This document shows positions 39,801 to 48,227 of a stretch of 64,000 nucleotides of DNA, in pieces. Source of the stretch: ZAX-1 sp046533095 (GTDB taxonomy: Bacteria > Bacillota > Clostridia > Lachnospirales > Lachnospiraceae); contig JAJQRA010000038.1 in NCBI GenBank assembly GCA_046533095.1, forward strand, positions 186,001 through 250,000. The letters are read 5' to 3'. Under the pieces are notes generated by a model. It was given only the letters and a program-made list of their open reading frames with translations. It had not been told where the DNA came from and did no database searches. Position 1 is the stretch's first letter. Every line of letters starts with the position of its first letter. The translations under genes were made by a program, and so were the position numbers.

Positions 39801-40771
39801 TCATTGTAAAAACTGATCGGGTAGTTATCGCATTCTGCTGCAAGGGGGATAGGAAAACCGCGGTATATATGCTCTGTTATATAGGCCTGTTCCTCCTCGG
39901 AAAGTTGTAAAAAGAGTTTATGCCGCAGATACTCACGCTGTCCTAAGTTATATAGTTCAATCAGGTGACGCATGGAGCCACCTTGCAGAGCTTTTTGGAG
40001 AACAGTAATGATCGGTTCTAGATTAGAGTTTTGTGTCGTGCAAGACACGGGCGAATAAATCAGTGGAAAAAAGTCTTCCGAAACGACATTTTCATACTTG
40101 TCAAAAGCGGCTTCAGATACCCCATTGTCAATAAACGCATCAATTGCTTTGTAATTAAGCATTTGATAGGCACGCGCGTAGTCATCGACAAGTACGATAT
40201 CAAAAGAGGCGTCTACAAGTGGGGATATCAAGTCAAGCGTAGTGGAGCCACTTAAGCAAGCGTAGCGCAAGGGGCGAATCTCTGCTATCTTAGAAAGTTC
40301 ATCACTCCCTTTGATGCGCATATATTTTAAAGAACGTTCGGCAATGGCATCCGTCATGTAATAGGTTTTCCGCCGTGCATCTGTGGCGGTCAACTCACCG
40401 GTAAAATCAATTTCATGGGAGGCAAGGCCGGAAATCAAATCGTTCCATTCACATAGTGAGGGCTTAAAAGGAATTCCAAACAAATCTGTCAGCCAATTGC
40501 AAAATAGAGTGGAATAGCCTTGTATATTTCCACTTTGGTCATCAAAGGTTTCAGTAGAGTAAAGCATTCCATAGGTAAAGGAATCAAACTGCTCCCGCAG
40601 GGCTTCAACTGCGGCAATGTCCTCTTTTGTTACGCTGGGGATATCCCTGTAAGATGCAAAATTAGTGTATGTCTCCTGTGCAGACACACGAGTATAAGCG
40701 AAATCTCCGGCAAAGGTAAAAAGTAAAAATGCAATTGCCAATAAAAGGTATGGGATTCTTGCATGCCTCAT
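36878..40771 (-). CDS. Hybrid sensor histidine kinase with tandem periplasmic-binding-type sensors, receiver and HPt domains
   Basis: This is a 1297-residue sensor of BvgS/EvgS type. A signal or first membrane segment (IPYLLLAIAFLLFTFAGDFA) is followed by two solute-binding (SBP_bac_3-like) domains (about 45-270 and 285-520), a transmembrane helix (WLIGASTLMLLVLFLMTMLF), a DHp domain with the phospho-His in NTSHEIRTPMN (near 603), a HATPase (GTGLGLSITRSLC), a degenerate receiver without a clear Asp, a true receiver (FMDHMMPDMDG) and an HPt domain (NAHALKGAMASIGA near 1160). I start at 40771, behind GAGAGGTGG. No response regulator is adjacent, so the output is unknown. Confidence 0.93.
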   Translation of the reverse strand: MRHARIPYLLLAIAFLLFTFAGDFAYTRVSAQETYTNFASYRDIPSVTKEDIAAVEALREQFDSFTYGMLYSTETFDDQSGNIQGYSTLFCNWLTDLFGIPFKPSLCEWNDLISGLASHEIDFTGELTATDARRKTYYMTDAIAERSLKYMRIKGSDELSKIAEIRPLRYACLSGSTTLDLISPLVDASFDIVLVDDYARAYQMLNYKAIDAFIDNGVSEAAFDKYENVVSEDFFPLIYSPVSCTTQNSNLEPIITVLQKALQGGSMRHLIELYNLGQREYLRHKLFLQLSEEEQAYITEHIYRGFPIPLAAECDNYPISFYNDQEKEWQGIAIDVLNEVESLTGLTFERPYDDAKTFPTLLSMLENGELALITELIRTDDREGRFLWTDNAYLTDYFVLLSKAEFRDLNMNEILYAKIGLIQNTAYAELFLSWFPNQMNTVTYQSNEEAFTALEDGEIDLLMSSRNFLLNIANYEEKPGFKANIVFDLTFDSLFGFNKNERILCSIIDKSLHIVDTNFISERWIRKTFDYREQITKSRMPWLIGASTLMLLVLFLMTMLFRKSKMDSKRLELVVHERTKELELQTEAAQAASLAKSEFLSNTSHEIRTPMNAIIGMSELALREDASPTVREYMLEIKAAGTNLLSIINDILDFSKIESDKIEIAHAPYLFASLVNDVVNLSRVRIAEKSILFIVNVDPNIPNSVVGDEVRVRQILTNLLSNACKYTDQGFITLSITANFTAENLVMFNFTIADSGIGIKKEDQAQLFEKFTRVDMNKNKNVVGTGLGLSITRSLCHMMGGDVTVSSEYGKGSTFTATLLQDCFDQKSLASVVDAKNKHVLLHEKIMLYADSLSYTLNGLGVDTTRLDEEVEFLEQLKSDKYDFAFFTSNIAERTMNLAELTGVKTALVVLLSVGESLDFTGSHIVMPAFAIPVANILNGVIADKIQRNYEMRFIAPSANVLIVDDILTNLKVAQGLMSPYQTRVDTCLSGAEAIDLVRKSNYDIVFMDHMMPDMDGVETTAKIRAIVDDEKGEYFQKLPIIALTANAIVGMREMFLDNGFTDYLAKPIEMHKLNEIMDQWIPKNKRIKARAVESEPVPTAYRLPTIYRTDIEHGIAMTGGNEANYIDILKLFSQDAHARIASMQNVDAGADLTLFATNAHALKGAMASIGATQISEMAKELEFAGKRGDAEAINATLGVFLEELSKLADSIDCALTSMRTTADAKIDTEKINPEDLLLLKQAIETDDIFTVDELFARLTKMNLDEEDKKLLEEIADNMLISDVESALKCVSELLAK

Positions 40772-40966
40772 GTTTCGTTCCACCTCTCTAGTTAAGATAG
40801 ATCCACCAAGTCTTTGACTTTGACTCATCATTGGTTATTCATGCATTTATTATACTGTATTAAGAGGTAGAATACAAGAAATTTAATCACTGGGGATGAG
40901 CAGTGCCCACCTATCCATCTTATTGTACAGTCATGTTGGCAGATAGTCAATTGCAATCTGTTAATA

Positions 40967-41761
40967 TCAAAAATGCCACTCTTTTCGATAGGCTAAGGGC
41001 GTGGTTTTTTCTCGTTGCTTGAATAGGTTTATGAAATGTGTTGCGTGATTTACGCCCACTTCATGGGCAATTTCCTCGACAGAAAGAGTTGTATATTTAA
41101 GTAATTCTTTTCCACATGCTATTCGAGCTAAAATGATATATCCATGAAGGGAAATACCTATATAACGTTTGAATTCCTTTGAAATATGATACTTGCTACG
41201 ATGGTGTCGTTCTGCAAAAAAACCCAGCGATAAGTCTTCTCGAAAGTTCTGATCAATCTCTTTGGCAATCGCTTTGATGTAAGGTGGAATAAACAAAAGA
41301 TCGGTTGCCCTAGTATAGTTTAGTACTAAACATTCGGTCATGATTGTATGAATGAGATTTGCCGTTAATAGCTCCGTTTTCAAATTTTTCTTTTGACAAG
41401 CTGCGATAATGCTCCAAATAGCACTTTCAATTTTGCTTTCATCAAAGACCGGTAAGATACGAAAACCATTTTGTATAAAAGATTGATAATATTCTGTGGC
41501 GGTTGCGCCATCAAAATGTATCCAGACAAATTCCCATTCCTCTTTTGAATCTGCATGATATTCATGATGCTTTCTACAATCGATGTAGAAGCATGTTCCT
41601 TTGGTTAAGGGATAGGCTACACCCTCATAGGTCAAATAACCCTTCCCCGCTTTGGTCACGACGACTAAGTAGGAATTCAAGTTTTGGTGTTCTGTAAAAT
41701 AGGGTGATTTTGTAATGAAATACCCCACTTCTTGTACGTATAAATACTGCTTTTTGGTCAA
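40967..41761 (-). CDS. AraC-family transcriptional regulator
   Basis: This 264-residue protein has an N-terminal cupin-like ligand-binding domain (GKGYLTYEGVAYPLTKGTCFYI) and a C-terminal double HTH (LSLGFFAERHHRSKYHISKEFKRYIG; LSVEEIAHEVGVNHATHFINLFKQ). It probably once controlled the divergent sugar-isomerase gene, now broken. The 5' end is odd: the first codon is TTG, there is no ribosome binding site, and no in-frame ATG lies upstream before a stop. A few N-terminal residues may have been lost. Confidence 0.8.
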   Translation of the reverse strand: MTKKQYLYVQEVGYFITKSPYFTEHQNLNSYLVVVTKAGKGYLTYEGVAYPLTKGTCFYIDCRKHHEYHADSKEEWEFVWIHFDGATATEYYQSFIQNGFRILPVFDESKIESAIWSIIAACQKKNLKTELLTANLIHTIMTECLVLNYTRATDLLFIPPYIKAIAKEIDQNFREDLSLGFFAERHHRSKYHISKEFKRYIGISLHGYIILARIACGKELLKYTTLSVEEIAHEVGVNHATHFINLFKQREKTTPLAYRKEWHF

Positions 41762-41926
41762 ATGGCTAGGGGTTTCGATTAAGCGAATGGAATCTTTGGA
41801 TCAGGCATAGGAGGCTCTTTCTAAAAAGGATTCTTCTCGTTTCATTTTAAACCACAACTTTCTGCTATTTTCAGCTTGTTTTATTGGATGTAATTTGTAT
41901 TCTAACGTAGTATAATGCGATTGTAA

Positions 41927-43206
41927 AGATTCATTTACGATGAAACAGGAACCTATGTAACCAGTGCTTGCATTTTGCCTGTTCATCAAGTATGTAACGC
42001 ACCTACATTGATACTAAATTTACAGCCGACGGCAAGGAATCAATTATGAAAAAACGACTACCGGGGAGTGGCTTGCACACTGTGGAGCATGTCCTGTGCC
42101 GGAAATCGCAAATGCGTTTCATCGAGCTGGAATAACATACCGCGTGGTAAACGGATTGTTGGGCCTTTCCTATACGCCCGAAATATCACTCACCAAAGAA
42201 GTGACAAATCATAGACCGGAAGCCGTTAAAGCATGGCAAACGATGAAAGAATGGGTGGATGCAGCTACAGTGAAGCGAAATCTCTTAGGGGCTCGGTTTG
42301 GATTTTTAGGGAACACCTATAGTGGCATGCTTGATTTGTACAGTGATTTTACGATGTTTCAGGGGCAAACAGGGACTCATATACAAGTATTGGAAATGTG
42401 CGATTTAGAGAGGCATTTAGAGGCTGTGACGGAACGTGAAATCAAGGAAAAACGTGCAGAAATCGAAAACTTTTTTATGATAAGCGATGACGTGGCAGCA
42501 GATCCATTGGCACAAAAGCCGACGTAGGAGCAATTAAACTGGTCTGCAAAGGTGGCTGTTGTTCAAGAAAAATTAGTAGAAGAGTTTGATTTAGACGCAC
42601 TGACGTATTATTTACCATGGGGCGCCTGGTGGACACTATGAAGAGGTGCAAGGTGGGTTTATCGTGGGGCATTCCTTGCTGACCGCAGCAGGCGTTCCAT
42701 GTGCAGGAGAAGGCGACTTAAAAACTTGCCTTGCCATGAAGATTTGCGATATTTTAGACAAAGGCGGTAGCTTTTGTGAAATTGTAGTGACGGATTATGA
42801 AGATGGGACAATTCTTTTGGGACACGATGGCCCCTTCCATTTAAAAATTGCAAAGGGGAAACCAATTCTTCGTGGAATGGGCTTCTATCATGGAAAGCAA
42901 GGAACAGGAATTTCGGTAGAAGCGAAGGTACGTGCGGGTGATATTACGAATTTGGCATGTACACAAACAATAGATGGGAAACTCAAATTTATTATAACAG
43001 AGGCAGAATCTACCGATGGAACCATTATGACAATTGGGAATACGCAGACGCCTGTAAAGTTTAAAAAAGATCCAGATGCCTATATGGATGAGTGGTTTGC
43101 AGAAATGCCTACGCACCATTTTGCCATGAGCGTGGGAAAAAATGCGTCACTCTATGAAAAGGTGACCGATCTTTTAAAAATCCCTTCTGTAACGCTGGAC
43201 AAGTAA
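41927..43206 (+). pseudogene. Decayed L-arabinose/L-fucose isomerase-family gene
   Basis: Three consecutive reading frames carry fragments of one protein. Fragment 1 (from 41927) reads DETGTYVTSACILPVHQ...APTLILNLQPTA. A frameshift near 42040 leads to NYEKTTTGEWLAHCGACPVPEIANAF and on to FFMISDDVAADPLAQKPT. An in-frame TAG at 42525-42527 is followed by EQLNWSAKVAVVQEKLVEEF. A further frameshift near 42620 leads to GGHYEEVQGGFIVGHSLL and the C-terminal end THHFAMSVGKNA. The N-terminal 100 or so residues are missing. The family interconverts aldoses and ketoses. The neighbouring AraC gene is its likely former regulator. Confidence 0.88.
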
Positions 43207-43257
43207 ATTTAAAGATACTAGAGAGCTGTTGCATCATGCCATGTATCTTTTCTGGAT

Positions 43258-43303
43258 ATAATAGATATGGAAACTAGAAGGAAATAGTTTCCATATCTAT
43301 TAT
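43258..43303. terminator. Perfect 19-bp inverted repeat with 8-nt loop
   Basis: ATAATAGATATGGAAACTA, loop GAAGGAAA, then the exact complement TAGTTTCCATATCTATTAT. It lies about 50 bp after the isomerase pseudogene. There is no T-run beyond TATTGTG, so it could be a former terminator, an operator or a small repeat element. A shorter relative (ATAGATATG/CATATCTAT) occurs at 55836-55877. Confidence 0.6.
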
Positions 43304-43388
43304 TGTGAAAAGGATTGTGCTACATTTTGCAACAGTATTCTTTAAAAAAAATGTATGTATATGACACTTGCATAATGTTTCTTTGCAT

Positions 43389-43484
43389 GCTGTTTAAATC
43401 ACAACGGTGCTATGGTGCTATTCTGTCGTATGGGCAGATTTACGGCTCAGTGGAAGATTGCTGTTTAAATCACAACAGTGCTAT
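43389..43484. repeat. Direct repeat GCTGTTTAAATCACAAC, two copies
   Basis: GCTGTTTAAATCACAAC plus GGTGCTAT occurs at 43389-43413 and, with one change, at 43460-43484; copy 1 also has GGTGCTAT doubled. The copies are 71 bp apart, and the second reaches into the last codons of the kelch gene. It is probably a small duplication of that gene's end. Confidence 0.7.
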
Positions 43485-44686
43485 TCCGTCAGCCTTTTCG
43501 TGATAGATTTAATAAGCTCGTCATTGCTTTTGCAGAGTGGAATGGTTATGTAGGGGGTAGCGTTATTGTAGCAGAGCGGCTCTTCTTCGGCGGGCTCTTC
43601 AATCTCTGCATAAAGAAAGGTAATGGTGTTGTTATTTTGCATATGCTCTAGAAAAACCGAGGTGGAAGTTTGCAACTTGCCGTTGTTTAACCTATACCCA
43701 AAGTAGTTGTAGCCTAAGACGACAATGGCTCTTGCTAGGTGGGATTGCCCCTCCTCCATAGAGATGAGATCATCTGCCTGTAGCTGGATTCCATTTTGGG
43801 TATGGTATTGTACAATGATGTTCGGATTGGAATCGGGGGAATATAGCCGAACAAAACGGCTGTCATTGCCACCAAGACAATATATTTTATTTTCACGGAC
43901 AAAGCATCCGGCAGAAAATAATGGCATGGGTATTTCTTCCCCGGTGCGCCAAGTTTCGCTTTCGATATGATAAATTTCCATGACGCCATAAGAAGATGAA
44001 GTTTGGAAGTTTTCACGCCCGGCGATGCAATAGATTTCGCCATCTAGATGCGTACAGCAAAAATCAGTACGTGCAGTAGGCATAGAGGGTGCACTAGACC
44101 AGATATTTGTGGCGGTGTTGTAGATTTCAACCGTATTTATGCTATTGCCTGTTGCATCGTTTCCACCGATACAGTAAATGTTTGATCCAATAGCAACACA
44201 GCCGAAACGTTCTCGAGGTGTAGGCATCGGTGCACCGACTGTCCATTCTTCCGTTCTTGGATTCCAAATCCGCACGCTATTGTAATATTGTGGAATACTG
44301 GATGCCCCTCCAATACAATAAATGAGTCCAAAAACAAGTACACAGCCCATGCCATGTGTAATCACGGGTACTGGGTTGCCGACTGTCCAAATATCCTGCT
44401 CAATATGGTAGACGTCTGTCCTTGATGTCGTTTGGCCGGAAATAATACCACCAAAACAATATATTTTTCCCTCATACAAAATGCATCCAAATTCTGATTT
44501 TGCAGTCCCCATATTCCGTTTGCTAACCCAAGTATTAAGCGTTGCGTCAAACACGTCTAATGTGTCTAGATACATGCCCAAAAAAGATTTTTTTCCTCCG
44601 ATACAATAGATATTTTCCCCTTGTTCTATAAAACCTGACCACGATTTTTCTTCGGGCAATAATATTCCAGATGACCAACTTCCCAT
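43481..44686 (-). CDS. Kelch-repeat beta-propeller protein
   Basis: This 401-residue protein contains six kelch blades, each centred on an IYC(I/F/L)GG-type strand (for example ENIYCIGGKKSF, GKIYCFGGIISG, GLIYCIGGASSI, SNIYCIGGNDAT, GEIYCIAGRENF, NKIYCLGGNDSR) with the Arg/Trp spacing of kelch motifs. A C-terminal stretch of about 110 residues (from DSNPNIIVQYHTQ) lies outside the propeller and is rich in Glu near the end. There is no signal peptide, so it is probably cytoplasmic. Bacterial kelch proteins vary in function; none can be assigned. An AAGGAG site precedes the start. Confidence 0.88.
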   Translation of the reverse strand: MGSWSSGILLPEEKSWSGFIEQGENIYCIGGKKSFLGMYLDTLDVFDATLNTWVSKRNMGTAKSEFGCILYEGKIYCFGGIISGQTTSRTDVYHIEQDIWTVGNPVPVITHGMGCVLVFGLIYCIGGASSIPQYYNSVRIWNPRTEEWTVGAPMPTPRERFGCVAIGSNIYCIGGNDATGNSINTVEIYNTATNIWSSAPSMPTARTDFCCTHLDGEIYCIAGRENFQTSSSYGVMEIYHIESETWRTGEEIPMPLFSAGCFVRENKIYCLGGNDSRFVRLYSPDSNPNIIVQYHTQNGIQLQADDLISMEEGQSHLARAIVVLGYNYFGYRLNNGKLQTSTSVFLEHMQNNNTITFLYAEIEEPAEEEPLCYNNATPYITIPLCKSNDELIKSITKRLTE

Positions 44687-44774
44687 AGAATCTCCTTTTT
44701 AAACACAAACTTTTTTTACTTCTATATCATTTTATGAATGAAATGTCCAAGATAGAATATTTTGCAATAAGATT

Positions 44775-44940
44775 AAAAAAATGATGCTTTATGGAAGTAC
44801 GTTATGATATAATGTGAGCAAAGCGAACTTTATATCGCACCGAGCGAAGCGAAGTGTGTATCCGCCGGAGGCTATCGTGATGATGAAATCATTATGGTAT
44901 AATGAAACGATGAAAAAGAAAAATAAATCAATTTGAAGTG
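44775..44940 (+). repeat. Degenerate copies of the dbpA promoter/5' end
   Basis: The 386-bp gene-free spacer before the isochorismatase gene holds two segments resembling the dbpA upstream region. First, AAAAAATGATGCTTTAT...ATGATATAAT (44775-44813) matches 45719-45757. Second, ATGGTATAATGAAACGATG with AAAAAGAAAAATAAAT (44893-44930) matches the dbpA -10 and first codons, with the same 6-nt gap between -10 and ATG, but stops after eight codons. No other gene is seen here. Confidence 0.55.
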
Positions 44941-45072
44941 ATACATTTATGCCAGATAATAGGAATGCAATTTTACAAAAATACCTATTTTCTTAAATAT
45001 TAAAAAGGGTGGCATCGCTGTATGATAGATGAGGAATCGGGAAGATGTGATGAAGCTTAGGAGGGCTCGCGA

Positions 45073-45606
45073 ATGAAAAACAAAATATTGGTAGTTATAG
45101 ATATGCAGAATGATTTTATTTATGGTGCACTAGGCAATGATGATTGCCGAGGCATTGTAGGAAAGGTAGTCAAAAGGGTAGAGGAGGCAACCGCAGAGGG
45201 CATAAACGTAATTTTCACGAAAGATACACATGGGTGTGATTATCTAGATACGAGAGAGGGTAAAAATTTACCAATTGAACACTGTAAATGTGGAACAGAG
45301 GGATGGGAAATAATTGACGAACTAAAAGAAGTGGCAAATGGTGAAACAGTGCTGCAGATTGAGAAAAATACGTTTGGCTCAGTAAACTTGGGCAAATATA
45401 TAGCAGATTTAGAAAGCCAAGAAGTGGAGGTCGAGCTAATCGGGGTATGTACTGATATTTGTGTGATAGCGAATGCTATCGTAATGCAAGCGATGAACCC
45501 CAATATACAGATAGCAGTTAGACAATCTTGCTGTGCAGGCTCTACGCTTGAAAATCACAATATCGCACTCAAGGCTATGCGTGGACTGCAGATAGAAATA
45601 ATCTAA
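45073..45606 (+). CDS. Isochorismatase-like cysteine hydrolase
   Basis: This 177-residue protein has the catalytic triad of the family: Asp in VVIDMQNDF, Lys in IEKNTFGS and Cys in IGVCTDICVIANAI, with the cis-peptide segment just before the Cys. It also has TKDTHGCDY, resembling the nicotinamidase-type metal region (DTH). It may deamidate nicotinamide or hydrolyse another small amide. An AGGAGG site precedes the start. The presence of niaR elsewhere in the window is suggestive but not adjacent. Confidence 0.88.
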   Translation: MKNKILVVIDMQNDFIYGALGNDDCRGIVGKVVKRVEEATAEGINVIFTKDTHGCDYLDTREGKNLPIEHCKCGTEGWEIIDELKEVANGETVLQIEKNTFGSVNLGKYIADLESQEVEVELIGVCTDICVIANAIVMQAMNPNIQIAVRQSCCAGSTLENHNIALKAMRGLQIEII

Positions 45607-45763
45607 GTGGTTGCGGTGAGCTCTATCAAACTTAGGAACAGTTCCTTAGTGCGTGTGAATATATAGCCAATTTGATTCGTTGCAAATGGATGAAGAAGGG
45701 GGTACAACGAAATAGCTACAAAAAATGATGTTTTATTTGGACATGCTATGATACAATAGAAGA

Positions 45764-47212
45764 ATGAAAAACGAAAAAACAAATAAATTCGAGAAATTTA
45801 ATCTATCAAATGACATTATTGAGGCGCTTACCCTGCTAAACTATTTACAGCCCACAAAGATACAAGAGCTTGTGATTCCAATTGCATTAGAGGGAAAGGA
45901 TATTGCCGCAAAATCCCAAACAGGAACAGGGAAAACGGCAGCCTTTGCCATTCCAATCTGTGAATTGACGAAGTGGGAGGAAAATTTGCCACAGGCATTG
46001 ATCCTTGAGCCAACAAGGGAACTAGCGGTGCAGGTAAGGGATGAAATCTTTCACATTGGGCGAAAGAAACGTTTAAAAGTGCCGGCAGTCTTTGGCGGAT
46101 TTCCCATTGACAAGCAAATACAGACCTTAAGGCAGAAATCGCATATTGTGGTAGGCACGCCGGGGCGGATAATGGATCACATAAGACGGCAAAGCCTACA
46201 ACTGAATCAAATCAAATATCTGGTCATTGATGAAGCAGATTTAATGCTTGATATGGGTTTTTTAGAAGAGGTAGAGCAAATCGTAGCAACGCTTCCACCC
46301 GCTCGGATCATCTTTTTATTTTCCGCAACGCTAAATGAAACCATAGAACAGCTTGTGAAAACATACATGAAAGATGTTGTTCCGATTGCAATCGCTTCCG
46401 AAACGGAAACCGTAGAGGAAGTTACACAGATGATTTATGAAGTGAGCCAAGATGACAAATACCCTGCACTTTTAAAAATCCTGATGAAAGAAAATCCAAA
46501 TGACTGTATGATTTTTTGCGGGACACGCGAGATGGTCAACGTATTATGCCGCAAATTAAAAAAAGACGGCATACCATGCGGCATGATTCATGGAGAATTA
46601 GATCAGGCAGAACGGCTAAGGACAATAGATGGATTTCGGATTGGACGGTTTCATTATCTGATCACGACAGACATCGCGGCAAGAGGTGTTGACTTTGAAA
46701 ATATCACACATATCATAAACTATGATTTCCCAACAGGAAAGGAAACGTTTGTCCATCGTGTGGGGCGGACTGCGCGGAACGGGAAAACAGGCAAAGCCAT
46801 TAGTATTGTTGCCAGGCAGGATAAAAAAATGCTGCAGATGGTGGAAACCTATATTGGGAAAGAACTGGCATTTGATGAATTTCCACAGCCAGACGAGCAG
46901 GAAGAGAAAAATTTCTGGTCAAAGCAAAAGGAAAAAACAGCATTAAAGCCACGAAAAGGAGAAGCCCTTGGGCGCAATATTACAAGATTAGCAATTGGTG
47001 GCGGTAGGAAATCGAAAATGCGGGCTGTTGATATCGTAGGTACAATATGTAGTATTGAACATATAAAAACCGAAGATATTGGGATCATTGATGTAAGGGA
47101 TAGCTTAACTTATGTAGAAATTTTAAACGGCAAAGGAAAGCAGGTTCTGGAGGCATTGCAGAACCGCACAATCAAAGGGAAAGTGCGTAAAGTGCGGATT
47201 ACGAGAAATTGA
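45764..47212 (+). CDS. dbpA: DEAD-box ATP-dependent RNA helicase, DbpA/YxiN type
   Basis: This 482-residue helicase has Q motif PTKIQE, Walker A SQTGTGKT, DEAD (VIDEADLMLDMG), SAT and HRVGRTARNGK. The C-terminal roughly 75 residues (ITRLAIGGGRKSKMRAVDIVG...VRKVRITRN) are a DbpA-type RNA-recognition domain, which in DbpA/YxiN binds hairpin 92 of 23S rRNA during 50S assembly. A -10-like TACAAT (45752-45757) lies only 6 nt before the ATG and there is no ribosome binding site, suggesting a leaderless or nearly leaderless mRNA. Confidence 0.93.
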   Translation: MKNEKTNKFEKFNLSNDIIEALTLLNYLQPTKIQELVIPIALEGKDIAAKSQTGTGKTAAFAIPICELTKWEENLPQALILEPTRELAVQVRDEIFHIGRKKRLKVPAVFGGFPIDKQIQTLRQKSHIVVGTPGRIMDHIRRQSLQLNQIKYLVIDEADLMLDMGFLEEVEQIVATLPPARIIFLFSATLNETIEQLVKTYMKDVVPIAIASETETVEEVTQMIYEVSQDDKYPALLKILMKENPNDCMIFCGTREMVNVLCRKLKKDGIPCGMIHGELDQAERLRTIDGFRIGRFHYLITTDIAARGVDFENITHIINYDFPTGKETFVHRVGRTARNGKTGKAISIVARQDKKMLQMVETYIGKELAFDEFPQPDEQEEKNFWSKQKEKTALKPRKGEALGRNITRLAIGGGRKSKMRAVDIVGTICSIEHIKTEDIGIIDVRDSLTYVEILNGKGKQVLEALQNRTIKGKVRKVRITRN

Positions 47213-47224
47213 AACAATCCCTAG

Positions 47225-48166
47225 TCAGCTTAATAGCATTACCCATATTGGCAGTGTAATAAATCCTAGTATCGTTGATAAACAAAATCCTAATGCCGAA
47301 TATTTCTCATCTGCACCATACGCGCCACTCATAACCGTCACCTGCGTAATAACGGGCAAAGCACTTTCTATAAGCAATACTTTTGCCGGAAAACCCTCGA
47401 TATGTAATATGGTAGTCATGCCGAAACAAATCGCCGGTGTCACAACTAACCGACACAATAGCATAAGCGGCAAACCCTTTTGAAACTTTAAGTTCTTTAG
47501 GCCAATTTCGTATATGATATATCCACAGTAGATTAATGCAAAGGGGGAAACGGTGTCGCTGATATATCCCATAAACCTCATCAGAAAACCTGGAGGGGCA
47601 ACATCACACAGCAACATTGTAAAGGCCACGATCACCCCTATAATTGGTGGTTTTGTAAATATGCTTTTAGCAATTCCCTTGATACTAAGTTTGGCATCTA
47701 CATTTCCGGAATGTTCAATTAATAGAATGCCTACGATTTGAACCAAGGCGGTATTCGAAAGATAATACACCATAATGTATGGGATACTTTCATTTCCTAA
47801 AATCTGCGTAGTGACTGGAATACCTATAAATAGAGTGTTTGCAAAGGAGCACATAGATACAAATATTCCTTTTTGCTTCCTCGCAAGTTTGAGGGCTCTA
47901 GCAAGGATACTCGCTAATATCAACATGCTAGAAACAGTGATTGTCGATGCTAAGAACATTAAGCCCATCTCTTTTAGGTCATCCCTGCTCATATTATTTA
48001 ATACGCCGGTGATACACATGCAAGGAACGGCAATGTTTAATATGTATTTACTTATAAATTTTTTCTCTGATGCACCAATCCACTTGCCATGCCCCATGCC
48101 ATATCCGACAGCCATAATAAGTATTAATACAAGTATTGCTGATACAGAATTAAATAATGCAGACAT
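47225..48166 (-). CDS. AEC-family (auxin efflux carrier) transporter
   Basis: This 313-residue membrane protein has about ten hydrophobic helices in two halves and the AEC signature YILNIAVPCMCITGVL. Bacterial members carry small organic acids such as malate. I start at 48166 (MSALFNSVSAIL) behind AAGGAGGAT; a TTG-initiated extension lacks support. It lies 61 bp downstream of lplA, in the order lipA-lplA-transporter, so it may carry a metabolite of the neighbouring catabolic island. Confidence 0.88.
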   Translation of the reverse strand: MSALFNSVSAILVLILIMAVGYGMGHGKWIGASEKKFISKYILNIAVPCMCITGVLNNMSRDDLKEMGLMFLASTITVSSMLILASILARALKLARKQKGIFVSMCSFANTLFIGIPVTTQILGNESIPYIMVYYLSNTALVQIVGILLIEHSGNVDAKLSIKGIAKSIFTKPPIIGVIVAFTMLLCDVAPPGFLMRFMGYISDTVSPFALIYCGYIIYEIGLKNLKFQKGLPLMLLCRLVVTPAICFGMTTILHIEGFPAKVLLIESALPVITQVTVMSGAYGADEKYSALGFCLSTILGFITLPIWVMLLS

Positions 48167-48227
48167 CGATTGTATATCCTCCTTATCGGATCCTCCCCTT
48201 ATTCTCATAGAAAACCAAACGAAGCAT

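Noticed and set aside
43389..43484. CRISPR array with two repeats
   Set aside because: Only two copies, one inside the kelch coding sequence, with an internal 8-bp doubling and no cas genes; a local duplication explains it better.
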